DNA of 46,471 nt from CAZKTF01 sp964555565. GTDB lineage: Bacteria > Planctomycetota > JAJSAM01 > JAKLKS01. A program made the translations under genes and the position numbers. Location: assembly GCA_964555565.1 (NCBI GenBank), contig CAZKTF010000002.1, forward strand, positions 1-46,471, written 5' to 3'. Positions 8,164 through 17,552 of the stretch are shown here, piece after piece; the stretch's first letter is position 1; every line of letters starts with the position of its first letter. The notes beneath the pieces are model-generated. The model did not search any database. It had not been told where the DNA came from and worked only from the letters and a program-made list of their open reading frames with translations.

Positions 8164-9738
8164 CTACGGATCCAGGCCGAGTTCCCTCCAGACGGGCGAG
8201 AGATCCAGACTGACCGCGGCGACGAGGGGCGCCGCCTCCCGCTCGATCTCCTTCAGCGCGGCCGCGGCGCGCTCCCTCTGCGCAGGGTCGCGGGCGAGCT
8301 CGCGGAGGGTCCGGCGGCCGGGAGCCAGGCGCGGGGAGTCCACCAATTCCTGGACGAACGCGAAAAGGATTTCCTTCATTCGGGCCGCCACGGCGGGCGG
8401 AAGCGGGTCCGCCCCCGGGGCCGCAAGGTCGAGCAGGGCCTCCTCGGGGTCCCTCCGCTCCCTGCCGACGAGCCGGACGAGACGGTTGCAGGCGGACTCG
8501 ACCCTCCTCCGCGCCTCGTTCGCGCGGCGGATCGAGTTCGTGACCACGTCCACGTGGCCCCGGTCCAGGTGTACGGAGGCGAGACCATCCTCCGCGCCTC
8601 CGCTCGTCCCGCCCTTGACCACGCGGAGGACGGGTTCCCCGTCCCGGTCCTCCCAGCCCGCCGCACCCTTGAGGCGATCGAGCCGCGCGCGGACGGCCTC
8701 CCGCGCGGAAGGGTCGAACGCGAATCGGTCCCGGCTCCAGGTGCGCAGCTCCCCGTCCTCGTTCCGCGATGGCGGCCGCCTCTCCCGCGTCCCCCCCTCG
8801 GGGGCGAACTCCCACGCGTCGAGGAGGCCGGCGATGGCGGTCGGGGTCCGGAGCGCGGAGGGAGCGACGGGCAGCGTCCCGAGGATCTCCCCCGCGACGA
8901 GCGACTCCACGACCTCCAGGGCCTGCATCGGGCCCAGGACCCGGGGATGGATCCCGCGGATCGTGCTCGCCCCGGGGCCGTCCACCACGGCGCCGAGGAA
9001 GGTGTCCCAGCGCACGAGGCTCCGCGACGCCACCTCCTCGGCCATGCGACGGCGCTCTCCAGTGAGGAGGTCGTGTACCTCGAGCCAGCGGCCGGGATCG
9101 ACCGCGGTCACCTCCCAGATCGACAGCCAGGACCGCCCCTCCGCCTCGATCCAGGATCGCTCTTCCTCCGGGACCTCGGCTCCCCGCTCGGCCAGGAACC
9201 ACTCGGCGACGGTCCTGCCGTCCAAGGGGTAGTGGAACGCGGCGCACGGAGCGAGGAGCGACATGAGCTCAGGTTCTCCCTCGGGGATCCAGGCGAAACA
9301 CTCCTCGGGGCGGAACGCGCGGCCGAATCGGTCCGCCGCGTACCGGAGGAGTTCCGGGATGCGGCGCGACTGCGAGTCCAGGAAGCGTCGCACGATGGCC
9401 GCCTCCGGAGTCGGGGCCTCCTCGGGCAGCGGGATGCGGACGGCCTCCAGGACCTGGGGCCAAGCGGGCGCATCGGCGGGATCAACCTCCTCATCGTGTT
9501 CATGGGGTCTCGCACGACCGGAGGCGTCGCGATCCTCGTCCGTGACCGGGCACCCGCAGGGCCACGTCGGCCCGGATCCCTCCCGCGGGGGGATGGGATC
9601 GTGGAAAGCGAGCCCCGGGGCGCCGTCCTCCCCCCCCTCCAGGACCCAACCCGGCGGCACCAGCCGGTCCGGGTGGCACTTCTTCACCTTCCTCCCGCTC
9701 CCGCAGGGGCAGGGGGCGTTGCGGCCGGGGGTGGCCAT
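8164..9738 (-). CDS. SEC-C motif protein, copy A (524 aa)
   Basis: ATG 9738 is chosen because it puts the SEC-C zinc motif at the very N-terminus (CPCGSGRKVKKCH, residues 10-22) and has GGGAG upstream, whereas upstream in-frame residues look random. The SEC-C motif, first known from SecA, binds zinc and occurs in many unrelated proteins as a docking module. The remaining ~490 residues are not recognised; they are alpha-helical and rich in Glu and Arg. A paralogue of nearly the same length and layout is at 30946-32454, sharing the N-terminal motif, PTPEAA..RRF, the AERGAE/EERGAD..SW region, and C-terminal RTLRELARDPAQR / RSLRDLARDPERR. No partner gene is translationally linked. Confidence 0.75.
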   Translation of the reverse strand: MATPGRNAPCPCGSGRKVKKCHPDRLVPPGWVLEGGEDGAPGLAFHDPIPPREGSGPTWPCGCPVTDEDRDASGRARPHEHDEEVDPADAPAWPQVLEAVRIPLPEEAPTPEAAIVRRFLDSQSRRIPELLRYAADRFGRAFRPEECFAWIPEGEPELMSLLAPCAAFHYPLDGRTVAEWFLAERGAEVPEEERSWIEAEGRSWLSIWEVTAVDPGRWLEVHDLLTGERRRMAEEVASRSLVRWDTFLGAVVDGPGASTIRGIHPRVLGPMQALEVVESLVAGEILGTLPVAPSALRTPTAIAGLLDAWEFAPEGGTRERRPPSRNEDGELRTWSRDRFAFDPSAREAVRARLDRLKGAAGWEDRDGEPVLRVVKGGTSGGAEDGLASVHLDRGHVDVVTNSIRRANEARRRVESACNRLVRLVGRERRDPEEALLDLAAPGADPLPPAVAARMKEILFAFVQELVDSPRLAPGRRTLRELARDPAQRERAAAALKEIEREAAPLVAAVSLDLSPVWRELGLDP

Positions 9739-9937
9739 GGGTCGTCTCCCAGCTACGATGCCGTACCGCCAACGAGGGTACATCTCCCCGAGGACGCTCC
9801 CCGTGCCTGGAGAGAGTGGCAACGGATTGCGTTTCCACGGCCGGGCACGTCCGTCTAGAATGGTGGGCCTCTAACCTGAGCATCTGCTCCCCGCCCGACA
9901 TGGTGGCCTCCTAGTGGGGCCGCCCTCGGGCGGGGTT

Positions 9938-10534
9938 ATGTTTCCCGGACCCATCATGCGCAAGGAGCCGGCCAACAAGCGGACGGTCGTCTTCGTAGAT
10001 GGCCAGAATCTCTTCCATGGGGCTCGCGAGGCATTCGGCTACCCGGTCCCCAACTACGACATCTTCCGGCTCGCCTCGGACATCTGCATCCGGGAGAGGT
10101 TCGCGCTCGTCGGAGTGCAGTTCTACACGGGCGTCCCCGACAAGAACGACAGCGCGCACTGGAACCACTTCTGGACGGCGAAGACCGCGGTCATGGGAAG
10201 ACAGGGGGTCGTCGTCTACACGCGCCCCGTCCGCCGGGGCAAGGAGAAGGGTATCGACGTCCGCCTCGCCATCGACATCATCAGGATGGCCCACCGAGGG
10301 GAGTTCGACGTCGCCCTCGTGTTCAGCCAGGACCAGGACCTCTCCGAGGTCGCCGACGAGATCCGCCGGATCTCACAGGAGCAGGACCGCTGGATACGAA
10401 TCGTGAGCGCCTTCCCCTACAGCGCGAGTTCCCCGAACCAGCGGGGCATCAACGGGACGGACTGGATCCGGATCGACAAGGCCACCTACGACCAGAGCAT
10501 CGACACGAGGGACTACCGCCCGCCTCGGAAGTAG
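9938..10534 (+). CDS. NYN domain (PIN-like) RNase-type protein
   Basis: The protein opens with the NYN signature RTVVFVDGQNLFHGAREAFG and later has DVRLAIDIIRMAHRGEFDVA and FSQDQDLSEVADEIR, giving the conserved acidic residues of the PIN-like metal site (D in VDGQN, D in DVRLA, D in FSQDQDL). NYN proteins are usually Mg-dependent ribonucleases, in LabA-like or toxin-like contexts. ATG 9938 is taken as the start (198 aa); ATG 9956 is equally possible and leaves the domain intact. The gene converges on an orphan AbiEi-like antitoxin with only 12 nt between stop codons. Whether the two act together is unknown. Confidence 0.8.
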   Translation: MFPGPIMRKEPANKRTVVFVDGQNLFHGAREAFGYPVPNYDIFRLASDICIRERFALVGVQFYTGVPDKNDSAHWNHFWTAKTAVMGRQGVVVYTRPVRRGKEKGIDVRLAIDIIRMAHRGEFDVALVFSQDQDLSEVADEIRRISQEQDRWIRIVSAFPYSASSPNQRGINGTDWIRIDKATYDQSIDTRDYRPPRK

Positions 10535-10546
10535 CAGCGGGGGCGA

Positions 10547-11332
10547 CTACAGGTCGGGCTCAACGTTCGCGTTGACGAGGAGCTTCCAACGGCTCGACCG
10601 CGGGACCCGCCCCCTCGGCGCGTTGCGAACCAGGGGAGTCTGTGAATGGGCCCTTCTGTGGACGAGCGGTTGAATCCCCCGGGCCAGCCCCCTCTTCCCC
10701 GCCCTCTCGAGGAGGAACCCGAGGCGCTGGGACCAGGACACCGGGCAGAGCCTGGCCGCCGCCCGGAGCTTCACCGGGTCGAGGGACTCGGCCAGTTCCG
10801 CGAGGACGGTCGCCACGTTGTCGAGGCCCCCGCAGCGGTGGGCATAGCCTACGAGCTCCAGCGCGGTCGTCTCCGGGCTCGAGAGGAGGAGGGTCCCCCG
10901 CGGCGTGTTCATGGCCTTCGTCGGCGTCTCCTCGAGGTCGTGGCGCGCGATGAACTCGACCTGGACCGAGCCGCACCGGAGCGGGCGACGGTTCTTCGCC
11001 ACCATCACCTGGAACCTCTGCGGTCGATGGTGGGCGGCACCGTGGAACTCGGCCGCCGTCAGGAGGCCCGCGTAGTAGCGGAGACCGAGGTGCTTCATCA
11101 GGTCCGGGACGAACTGGTCGGGCGGGAGGCAGCCCAGGGACCGGTACTCCGGCGGCACGATGACGTGGAACCCCCGGTACGGGGTCGCGATCGCCCCCTT
11201 CCTCTCCAGGCGGCGAAGAGCCGCCCGGGCAGCCACGAGGGAGCCCCCGAGCGCCTGCCGGGCCTCCCCGGTCGTGAAGTGGAGCCGGCCGCCCGCGGCC
11301 AGGTGGTCGATGTAGTCTGCGGCGGACTTCAT
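10547..11332 (-). CDS. AbiEi-family antitoxin (orphan)
   Basis: This 261-residue protein has the AbiEi arrangement: an N-terminal winged helix (HFTTGEARQALGG...RRLERKGAI), a middle domain including YYAGLLTAAEFHGAAHHRPQ and the segment SPETTALELVGY, and a C-terminus ending SSRWKLLVNANVEPDL. Such antitoxins repress their own operon and neutralise a nucleotidyltransferase toxin encoded just downstream. Here no toxin follows; the next gene is the convergent NYN gene. ATG 11332 is chosen for its GGAGG site and because the promoter and operator lie directly upstream. A later interruption or loss of the toxin is the simplest reading. Confidence 0.82.
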   Translation of the reverse strand: MKSAADYIDHLAAGGRLHFTTGEARQALGGSLVAARAALRRLERKGAIATPYRGFHVIVPPEYRSLGCLPPDQFVPDLMKHLGLRYYAGLLTAAEFHGAAHHRPQRFQVMVAKNRRPLRCGSVQVEFIARHDLEETPTKAMNTPRGTLLLSSPETTALELVGYAHRCGGLDNVATVLAELAESLDPVKLRAAARLCPVSWSQRLGFLLERAGKRGLARGIQPLVHRRAHSQTPLVRNAPRGRVPRSSRWKLLVNANVEPDL

Positions 11333-11343
11333 GGGGCCTCCGG

Positions 11344-11396
11344 TGTCAACTCTTGCGAAATATACCATACGGCGTTACTTTTGGGAAGAGTTGACA
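11344..11396 (-). promoter_or_regulatory. Promoter with flanking 11-bp inverted repeat, AbiEi operator candidate
   Basis: TGTCAACTCTT (11344-11354) and AAGAGTTGACA (11386-11396) are perfect inverted copies 31 nt apart. Between them, on the minus strand, lies an AT-rich -10-like TATATT (11364-11359) with a weak -35 17 nt upstream. This is the only AT-rich patch for kilobases around. AbiEi-type antitoxins are known to bind inverted repeats at their own promoters, so this is the likely autoregulatory site of the downstream antitoxin. Confidence 0.7.
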
Positions 11397-11500
11397 TGGA
11401 ACTTTGAGGAGCCGCCGGGAGGCCCCCAGCCCCCCGGTGACACCGAGGGGGACGCGCCTCCCGGGCCCTCCTCGCGGCGCCCCCCCCACCGGCTCTACGG

Positions 11501-14500
11501 TCAGGGGGCCTTGCCGCGTTCCTTCCACGCCTCGTCGATCTCGCGGTGGAGGCGGACGTTCCGGACCATGCCCTCGCGGCACTCCTCCGGCGCACGGGAC
11601 AGGACCTCGTCCAGGAGCCGTTTCGCCTCGTCGAGGTGCTCCCGGTTCCCGCTCGCGCGGAACAGGGCGAGGCGGGCTTCCATGCGGCTGGAGACGTAGA
11701 GACGCTTCTCGAGGCGCGCGAGGGCCTCCGCCGCGGCGGAGGCTTCCGCCGTGCCGGCCGCGGCCTGGTAGGCGAGGGCGACGACCTCCAGGTCAAGATC
11801 CGACCTCGCGGCGCCCATCCGGCGGGCCTCCTCGAGGAACGGTCCGGCCTCCTCGGAGCGCCCCGCGCGGACCAGCAGGGAGCCCAGCGCCAGGACGCCC
11901 TTCGCCGTCCGTACCCGGTGGCGCTCCTCCAGGGGAACAGCGATCGCCTCCCGGAGGATGTCCTCGGCCTCGCGGCTTCGCCCCTCGCTCAGCATCACCT
12001 CGGCGAGGGCGATCCGCATCTGCGGGACGAACCAGGGCAGCGGGACGTCGGCCTCCTGAGCGGCCCCCCTCTCGACGGCCTCGCGGGCCTCCGCCAGGAG
12101 CCCCAGCCCGTGGAGCGACACCGAGAGGTTCATGTTGTTCCCGATCGCCGCCATGCGGAACCCGACCTCCTTCGTCAAGGTCAGGCTGCGCTCCGTCCAC
12201 GCGCGCCCTCCCGCGTAGTCTCCCAGCGCGGTGAGCACGCACCCCAGGTTCCCCCCCGAGACCCCCTCCCCGCGCCGGTCCCCCATCTCCCGGGCGATGC
12301 CGAGGGAATGCTCGAGCAGGGGCCGGGCCTCCTCGTACCGCCCGAGGGTGAGGAAGAGGAGCCCGAGGTTCCCGGACGCGGCGGCCTCGCCGCGACGGTC
12401 GCCGATCTTCTTCGCCATCGCGAGCGACCGCTCCAGCTGGGCGGCGGCATCCTCGGAGCGGCCCAGCTCGCGCAGGACGTTCCCGAGGTGGCCCGTCGCT
12501 CGGGCCTCGGTCTCCCGATCGCCGGCTTCCCGGGCGAGGGCCAGGACCTCCCGCACGGTTTCCTCGGCCTCCTTCGTCCGCACCATCCAGAACTGGTACC
12601 ACCCGAGGCTCATGCGCGCCCGGGCGCGCAGTCCCGCGTCGCCGTCCGCGTCCGCCAGGGCAACGGCCTCCTCGACGGCCCGACCCTCCTGTTCCCGCCG
12701 GAGGAGCATGTTCAGCCGGGCCGCGGTGCGCAGCAGCACCTCGACCCGGTCCCGCCCGTGGACGAGCCCGGGGATCGCGAGGATCCGCGTCGCGAGGTCG
12801 ATAGCCGCATCGTTCCAGTAGGCGCCTTCCAGGTGCGTCAGGGCGGCGTCGAGATAGCGCCTCGCCTTCTCCCCGCGCCCGCCCTTGAGGTGGTGTTCGC
12901 ACAGTTCCACCGCGAGCGCGCCGGGGAGGTCCTTCGGATCCTTCGTGGCCACCCCCTCCCTCCCCTCCAGCGCCTCGCCGAGGGTGGCGTGGTACTCCTC
13001 GCGGAGGAGGTCGGGGAGGCCCGTGTACAGGACCTCCTGGACCTGGTGGTGGTCAAAGACGAACCGCCGCCCCGCGGAGCGGACGAGGCGGTGGGCCTTC
13101 TCGATCCCCGCGAGCCTCTGGAGGACGGGGATGCGCCCGAGGCCGAGGGCCTCCCCCACGAGGAGGGGGTCGAATTCGAACCCGCAGCAGGCGGCCACGT
13201 CGAGGAGGTTCCGCTCCTGCTCGTCGAGCCTCGCCGTGCGGGCCCGTATGAGGTCCGTCACCGAGGAGGGGATCTCGATCTCCCGGAACCCGCTCGTCTT
13301 CACCCAGGTGCCGTCGGGGTTGCGGCGGAGCGCCCCGCCCTCCCGCAGGCTCCGGAGGATCTCGAGGACGAAGAACGGGTTCCCGTCGGACTTCGCGCCG
13401 ATGCGGCCGCCGAGGTCCTCGGCGAGACTCTCGGAGCGGAAGGCCTCCACGAGGAGCCGCTGGAGGTCCTTGGGGCCGAGCCGCCCGAGCGCCACGCGGG
13501 ACGTGTGGCCGAGCCGGTCGAGCCCCGCCGTCCACTCCGCCGGGAGCCCGGGGCGCGCCGTCCCCACGAGGAGGACGCGGTGCCCGGGGATCGCGAGCGC
13601 GAGCGCCATCAGGAGCGCCCTCCCCTCCTCCGGGGCGAAGTGGAGGTCGTCCACGAGGACCACCGTGGGCCGGTCCCGGGCCAGGGCCCGCGTCGCCTCC
13701 ACGAAGGCGGTCTGGAGGGACTCCTTGGAGAGCGGCTCCGTCCCCTTCGGCGGAGGCTCCCCGCGCAGCAGCGCGGCGAAGGCCGGGACGAGCAGAGGCG
13801 TCGAGGCGAGGTGGGGTCCGAGCGCCCCTTCCAGGTCCTCCGCCCCGAACTGCTCGCGGTAGGCCGTCGAGAACGCCCCCGCCGCGGTGGCCGCCCCGCC
13901 CGGCGGATAGGAACCGTAGAGGAAGTTCAGGTCCTCCCCCTCCTGCTGGAGGAGGCCGGCCAGCTCGTCCACGAGCCGGCTCTTGCCGATGCCGGCCTCG
14001 CCCTCCACGAGGACGACCTGCCCCTCTCCGGCCTTGGCCTTCTCCCAGAGCGCGCGCAGCCGCGAGAGCTCGGTGTCGCGGCCGAAGAGGGCCGTCTCCC
14101 GAGGGATGCGGATGCGCCGGAGCGGCCGCCGCATCACCGCCCGGATCTCCCCCGACCGCCGCCGCCACCACGCCGACTCCTCGCCCTGGTCGAGGACCCC
14201 CGCCATCTCGGCCGCGGAGGCGAAGCGCTTCTCCCGGTCCCGGGCGACGAGCGTCTTCACGACCTCCTCGAAGAAGGGGGAGAGCTGCGGGTTGAGGATC
14301 GACGGGGGCTTCGGGTCCTCGTGGAGGCGCCGCCTGAGGACCGCCATCAGGTCCTCGTCCGCGAAGGGGTGCAGGCCCGTGCTGAGTTCGTAGAGCGTGA
14401 GCCCCAGCGCGTAGAGGTCAGCCCGGCCGTCGATGTCCTTCCCCCCGGCGAGGAACTGCTCCGGCGCCGCGTAGGGCACGGTCCCCACGAAGGCCCCGGT

Positions 14501-15289
14501 CAGCGAGAGCCGCACCGCCTCGTCCGCGAGCCGGGCCACGCCGAGGTCCATCACCTTCACGGCGTGGTCCCTCGTGATGAGGACGTTCTCCGGCTTGAAG
14601 TCCCGGTGCACCACGCCGATCTCGTGGATCGCGGCCAGGCCCCGGGCCGCCTCCCGGGCGACGTGCAGGCAGAGCGCCTCCGGCACCTTCCCGACCTCCG
14701 CCAGGAGGGACCGCAGCGTCTGCCCCTCCACGTACTCCATGACGAGGTAGTGGACGGACTTCCCGTCGAGGACGGCGGCGTCCACGTCGAGGGTGCGGAC
14801 GACGTTGGGGTGGCGGACCTTCTTCCCGATCTCCGCCTCGCGCAGGAACCGCTTGAAGAAGCCCTCGCCCGCTGCGAGGTGGGCGTGGACGACCTTGAGC
14901 GCGACGTCCTGCCCCGCGCGGATGCCGGCCGCCCTCCCCTCGCAGACGGCCCTGTAGACCCGGCCCATGCCGCCGGAGCCCAGTTCACGCACCAGGCGGT
15001 AGGGCCCGATGCGGCCGAGGTCGGCGTCCGGGACGGGAGCGCCCCGGGCGCCCGTCGCCACGGTGGGCTGCGGGGAGGGACCGGACTCCACGGTGATCCC
15101 GTCGTGGGAGTCCGGCCGGCCCCGGGGCTCCGCGGCGAGGCGGGCGTACTCCGCCGCAACGAGGTCGTCGCAGCCCGCGAAGAGCCGCTGGTACTCGGCG
15201 AGCGGCCGCAGCCTGCCCCGGGCCCGATCCGACGCCGCGAGTTCGCGGAAGGCGGACCGGATCTCCTCCGCCGTACGCGCTCCTTCCAT
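11501..15289 (-). CDS. Ser/Thr protein kinase fused to AAA-type ATPase and TPR repeats
   Basis: This ~1262-residue protein has three blocks. A short N-terminal region precedes a Hanks-type kinase domain (residues ~95-370) with ELGSGGMGRVYRA, VALKVV, HRDFKPENV and GTVPYAAPEQ; the DFG position reads DLG, which many active bacterial kinases share. Next comes a P-loop ATPase opening LFGRDTELSRLRALW with Walker A GEAGIGKS and Walker B VVLVDDLHF. The C-terminal ~500 residues are tandem TPR-type repeats (SGNLGLLFLTLGRYEEARPL and relatives). This layout is common for large signalling regulators in planctomycetes and myxobacteria. No membrane segment is seen. ATG 15289 is preferred to a TTG nine bases earlier. 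The partner and target are unknown. Confidence 0.9.
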   Translation of the reverse strand: MEGARTAEEIRSAFRELAASDRARGRLRPLAEYQRLFAGCDDLVAAEYARLAAEPRGRPDSHDGITVESGPSPQPTVATGARGAPVPDADLGRIGPYRLVRELGSGGMGRVYRAVCEGRAAGIRAGQDVALKVVHAHLAAGEGFFKRFLREAEIGKKVRHPNVVRTLDVDAAVLDGKSVHYLVMEYVEGQTLRSLLAEVGKVPEALCLHVAREAARGLAAIHEIGVVHRDFKPENVLITRDHAVKVMDLGVARLADEAVRLSLTGAFVGTVPYAAPEQFLAGGKDIDGRADLYALGLTLYELSTGLHPFADEDLMAVLRRRLHEDPKPPSILNPQLSPFFEEVVKTLVARDREKRFASAAEMAGVLDQGEESAWWRRRSGEIRAVMRRPLRRIRIPRETALFGRDTELSRLRALWEKAKAGEGQVVLVEGEAGIGKSRLVDELAGLLQQEGEDLNFLYGSYPPGGAATAAGAFSTAYREQFGAEDLEGALGPHLASTPLLVPAFAALLRGEPPPKGTEPLSKESLQTAFVEATRALARDRPTVVLVDDLHFAPEEGRALLMALALAIPGHRVLLVGTARPGLPAEWTAGLDRLGHTSRVALGRLGPKDLQRLLVEAFRSESLAEDLGGRIGAKSDGNPFFVLEILRSLREGGALRRNPDGTWVKTSGFREIEIPSSVTDLIRARTARLDEQERNLLDVAACCGFEFDPLLVGEALGLGRIPVLQRLAGIEKAHRLVRSAGRRFVFDHHQVQEVLYTGLPDLLREEYHATLGEALEGREGVATKDPKDLPGALAVELCEHHLKGGRGEKARRYLDAALTHLEGAYWNDAAIDLATRILAIPGLVHGRDRVEVLLRTAARLNMLLRREQEGRAVEEAVALADADGDAGLRARARMSLGWYQFWMVRTKEAEETVREVLALAREAGDRETEARATGHLGNVLRELGRSEDAAAQLERSLAMAKKIGDRRGEAAASGNLGLLFLTLGRYEEARPLLEHSLGIAREMGDRRGEGVSGGNLGCVLTALGDYAGGRAWTERSLTLTKEVGFRMAAIGNNMNLSVSLHGLGLLAEAREAVERGAAQEADVPLPWFVPQMRIALAEVMLSEGRSREAEDILREAIAVPLEERHRVRTAKGVLALGSLLVRAGRSEEAGPFLEEARRMGAARSDLDLEVVALAYQAAAGTAEASAAAEALARLEKRLYVSSRMEARLALFRASGNREHLDEAKRLLDEVLSRAPEECREGMVRNVRLHREIDEAWKERGKAP

Positions 15290-15456
15290 GGCCGGCAAGT
15301 GTACGGGAGACCAGGAGGAGGCTTCGCTCGTCGTCCGCGGCGGGGGCCTCCCCGGGGCGACGCCCCGCCCGGTCGGGCGGGTCCGGGGGTTCCCTCCCCG
15401 GACGTCGGCGAAGTTTGCCGATCCCGAATCCCCCGCCGCCGCGGGATCATGCCGCC

Positions 15457-16845
15457 ATGGCGGAAACCCGCGAGACGCCCGGCCGCGGCCCGCCGGACGA
15501 TCCCGGCGAGCACCGCGTCGCCATCGCCCTTCGCGAGGCGCTTCCCACCAGGCGCCACGGGGAGATGCTCTTCGACATGGTCGCGGAGCAACTCGGTCCT
15601 GCGGCGCGGATCGAGGCCTCCCCCGACGGGAATCACAGGACCCTCTACCGGCTCGACGGCTCGGACCCCCGGTGGGTGATCCCCTCTCCCCTCCTGACCC
15701 TCGACCGGAATCCCCGGCAGATCCTCCACATGGAGATTCCGGGCCTCAAGCCTGTCCCCCCGCTGCCGCCACGGCCGGGGAAGGCGCCCAACCTCCGCGG
15801 GCTCGGCCCCGGCTCCATCCAGCTCCAGGACGGGGTCCGGTACGTCCAGGTGGCCTACGCGGAGGACGGCCGGTGGTTCGAGCAGTCCCGCGGCGGCCCC
15901 CCGTCAACGCTGGAGGGGGTCCTCCCGCTCCTCGCCGCCAGCGGCGGCCCCGCGGTGGAGCGGCTCGCGGAGTTCATGGTCGCCCTCGACGTGGCCCGCA
16001 ACGGGCCGCTCCGGGTGTTCCTGCCGAAGCCCGAGGCCTGGAACGCGTGGGCGGCGTGGCAGAGGGGACTCTCCTACCTCCGCCTGGCCGTCTCCCGGGG
16101 GGCGATCCCGCAGGCCGCCCGGTGGGTCGCCACCGACCCGGTGGACGGGACCGCGCTCGCCTGGGGAGCGACCCGGGACGAGGCGCTGTTCGCCTGGAGC
16201 GCCGAGGTCGAGAGGGTCCGGCCGGGCTCGTCCCCGCCCCCGCGCCCCGAGCACCCCTCCTTCGAGCCGCCCGGGGAACCCGAATTGCCGCCGCCGCCGG
16301 ACGAGGAGGGCGAGGGGAAGGGCCCCCGAGGTCCCCTCCACATCCGGTTCGGCGTCTCCTTCGGCGAGCCGGATCCCATGCTCCCCCAGCCGGCACCGAC
16401 TCCTCCGTCTCCGGGGGTCATCCCTTCGGTGCTGATCTCACTCGCGGACCTCCCGCCCGAACCAGCCCCCATCGGACAGTGGCGGCGTTTCCTCGGCGGA
16501 AGCGGCGCCACCGTGCCGGCGGCCTTCCGGGAGGATCCCGCCGGGTGGACCCTCGTCGGCGCTCCGGCACTTGCGGCGCTCGGGGCTCCCGACGCCGAGG
16601 CCGCCATGGACGTGGCGGATCGGGCCCACGAGGCGTGGCTGCGGGAGAAGAACGCGAGGGAGGACCCCGCGACCCCCAAGACCGCCTGGACCATCCGCCT
16701 CTTCCGCCTCCTGGACGAGTCCACGGGGAGCCCCTGCCCTCCCGTCACGAACCAGGCCCTGCTACAGGGGAACCGGGAGGTCCCCCTCTTCGACGGCGAC
16801 TTCCTCGCCTACGGTGCGGCGAGGCTCCGGCGGACGAAGACCTGA
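15457..16845 (+). CDS. Unrecognised protein, family B copy 1 (462 aa)
   Basis: No known domain is recognised. The N-terminal ~230 residues include HRVAIALREALPTRRHGEML, GKAPNLRGLGPG and TRDEALFAWSAEVERVRPG. A long Pro/Glu-rich linker (~270-340) follows, then a C-terminal part beginning WRRFLGGSGATVPAAF. The same order, linker and motifs occur in the paralogue at 21415-22776, including a similar region just before the start. The N-terminal half is more conserved between the copies than the linker. There is no signal peptide or membrane segment. The stop overlaps the start of the next gene by one base, so the two are probably co-translated. The function is unknown. Confidence 0.75.
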   Translation: MAETRETPGRGPPDDPGEHRVAIALREALPTRRHGEMLFDMVAEQLGPAARIEASPDGNHRTLYRLDGSDPRWVIPSPLLTLDRNPRQILHMEIPGLKPVPPLPPRPGKAPNLRGLGPGSIQLQDGVRYVQVAYAEDGRWFEQSRGGPPSTLEGVLPLLAASGGPAVERLAEFMVALDVARNGPLRVFLPKPEAWNAWAAWQRGLSYLRLAVSRGAIPQAARWVATDPVDGTALAWGATRDEALFAWSAEVERVRPGSSPPPRPEHPSFEPPGEPELPPPPDEEGEGKGPRGPLHIRFGVSFGEPDPMLPQPAPTPPSPGVIPSVLISLADLPPEPAPIGQWRRFLGGSGATVPAAFREDPAGWTLVGAPALAALGAPDAEAAMDVADRAHEAWLREKNAREDPATPKTAWTIRLFRLLDESTGSPCPPVTNQALLQGNREVPLFDGDFLAYGAARLRRTKT

Positions 16846-17480
16846 TGCCCACCAGCCGCCACCCACGACGAGAGCCCGCGCCTCGGCGGTCGAGGAAGCC
16901 GCCTTCGGCGCGTAGACCGGGGCCCGTGTACCAGGTGCTCGTGACGCTGCGGGAAGTGCGCCCGGCGGTCTGGCGTCGCGTCCTGGTCCCTGGAGACATC
17001 ACCCTTGGGCGACTCCACCGCGTGCTCCAGGCGACCATGGGGTGGGAGGAGAGCCACCTGCACATGTTCCGGGTGCAGGGACGGAGGTTCAGCGACCCCA
17101 GGTTCCAACTCGACGACGACTGGGACGTGAAGGTGCACGATGAGGGCCGCATCACGCTCGAGGCGGCGACCGGCTCAGGGAAGCGGTCCATCGTGTACGA
17201 GCACGACTTCGGTGACCGCTGGCACCACGATCTCAAGGTCGAGCGGGTGCTCGCGCCGGCGGACGCGCCGGCAAAGGTGCCGGCCCTCGCCGCGGGGGAG
17301 CGGGCCTGTCCTCCCGAGGACATCGGCGGCGCGCCGGGCTACGAGGCGTTCCTCTGGGCCATGGCCCACCCGAACCACCGCGAACACGAGCACTACCGCG
17401 AGTGGATCGGCGGCGAGTTCGATCCGGAGCGGTTCGACCTCGAGGCGGCCGACCGCAAGGTCCGCACCCGGACCCGCTGA
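16845..17480 (+). CDS. Plasmid pRiA4b ORF-3-like protein
   Basis: This 211-residue protein starts at ATG 16845, sharing its A with the TGA stop of the preceding gene. After a basic N-terminal tail the pRiA4b/ORF-3 domain begins at VYQVLVTLREVRPAVWRRVL and continues with LGRLHRVLQATMGWEESHLH, YEHDFGDRWHHDLKVERVL, CPPEDIGGAPGYE and EFDPERFDLEAADRKVR. The domain is common on plasmids and next to mobile elements, with no settled role. Coupling to the unrecognised family B protein suggests joint expression, but the second family B copy lacks this neighbour. Confidence 0.85.
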   Translation: MPTSRHPRREPAPRRSRKPPSARRPGPVYQVLVTLREVRPAVWRRVLVPGDITLGRLHRVLQATMGWEESHLHMFRVQGRRFSDPRFQLDDDWDVKVHDEGRITLEAATGSGKRSIVYEHDFGDRWHHDLKVERVLAPADAPAKVPALAAGERACPPEDIGGAPGYEAFLWAMAHPNHREHEHYREWIGGEFDPERFDLEAADRKVRTRTR

Positions 17481-17484
17481 GTTG

Positions 17485-17500
17485 GTCAAGCGGGCTTGAC
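17485..17500. terminator. Short hairpin between convergent genes
   Basis: GTCAAG and CTTGAC form a perfect 6-bp stem with a CGGG loop just after the stop of the pRiA4b gene and 52 nt before the stop of the convergent DUF488 gene. No T-run follows on either strand, so a terminator role is a guess from position. Confidence 0.35.
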
Positions 17501-17552
17501 TACCGCAGTGGGATGGTCAATGCCTCTTTACCAGCGAGCAGCGATTGGCGCG

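Noticed and set aside
7592..9247. A 551-residue minus-strand reading across SEC-C copy A and the decayed AbiE-like pair
   Set aside because: Composition is Gly/Arg/Pro-rich with no motif; the SEC-C frame and the relic frames on the other strand explain the region.
11546..15679. A 1377-residue plus-strand reading across the kinase gene
   Set aside because: It is a high-GC antisense shadow; the minus strand encodes clear kinase, ATPase and TPR motifs.
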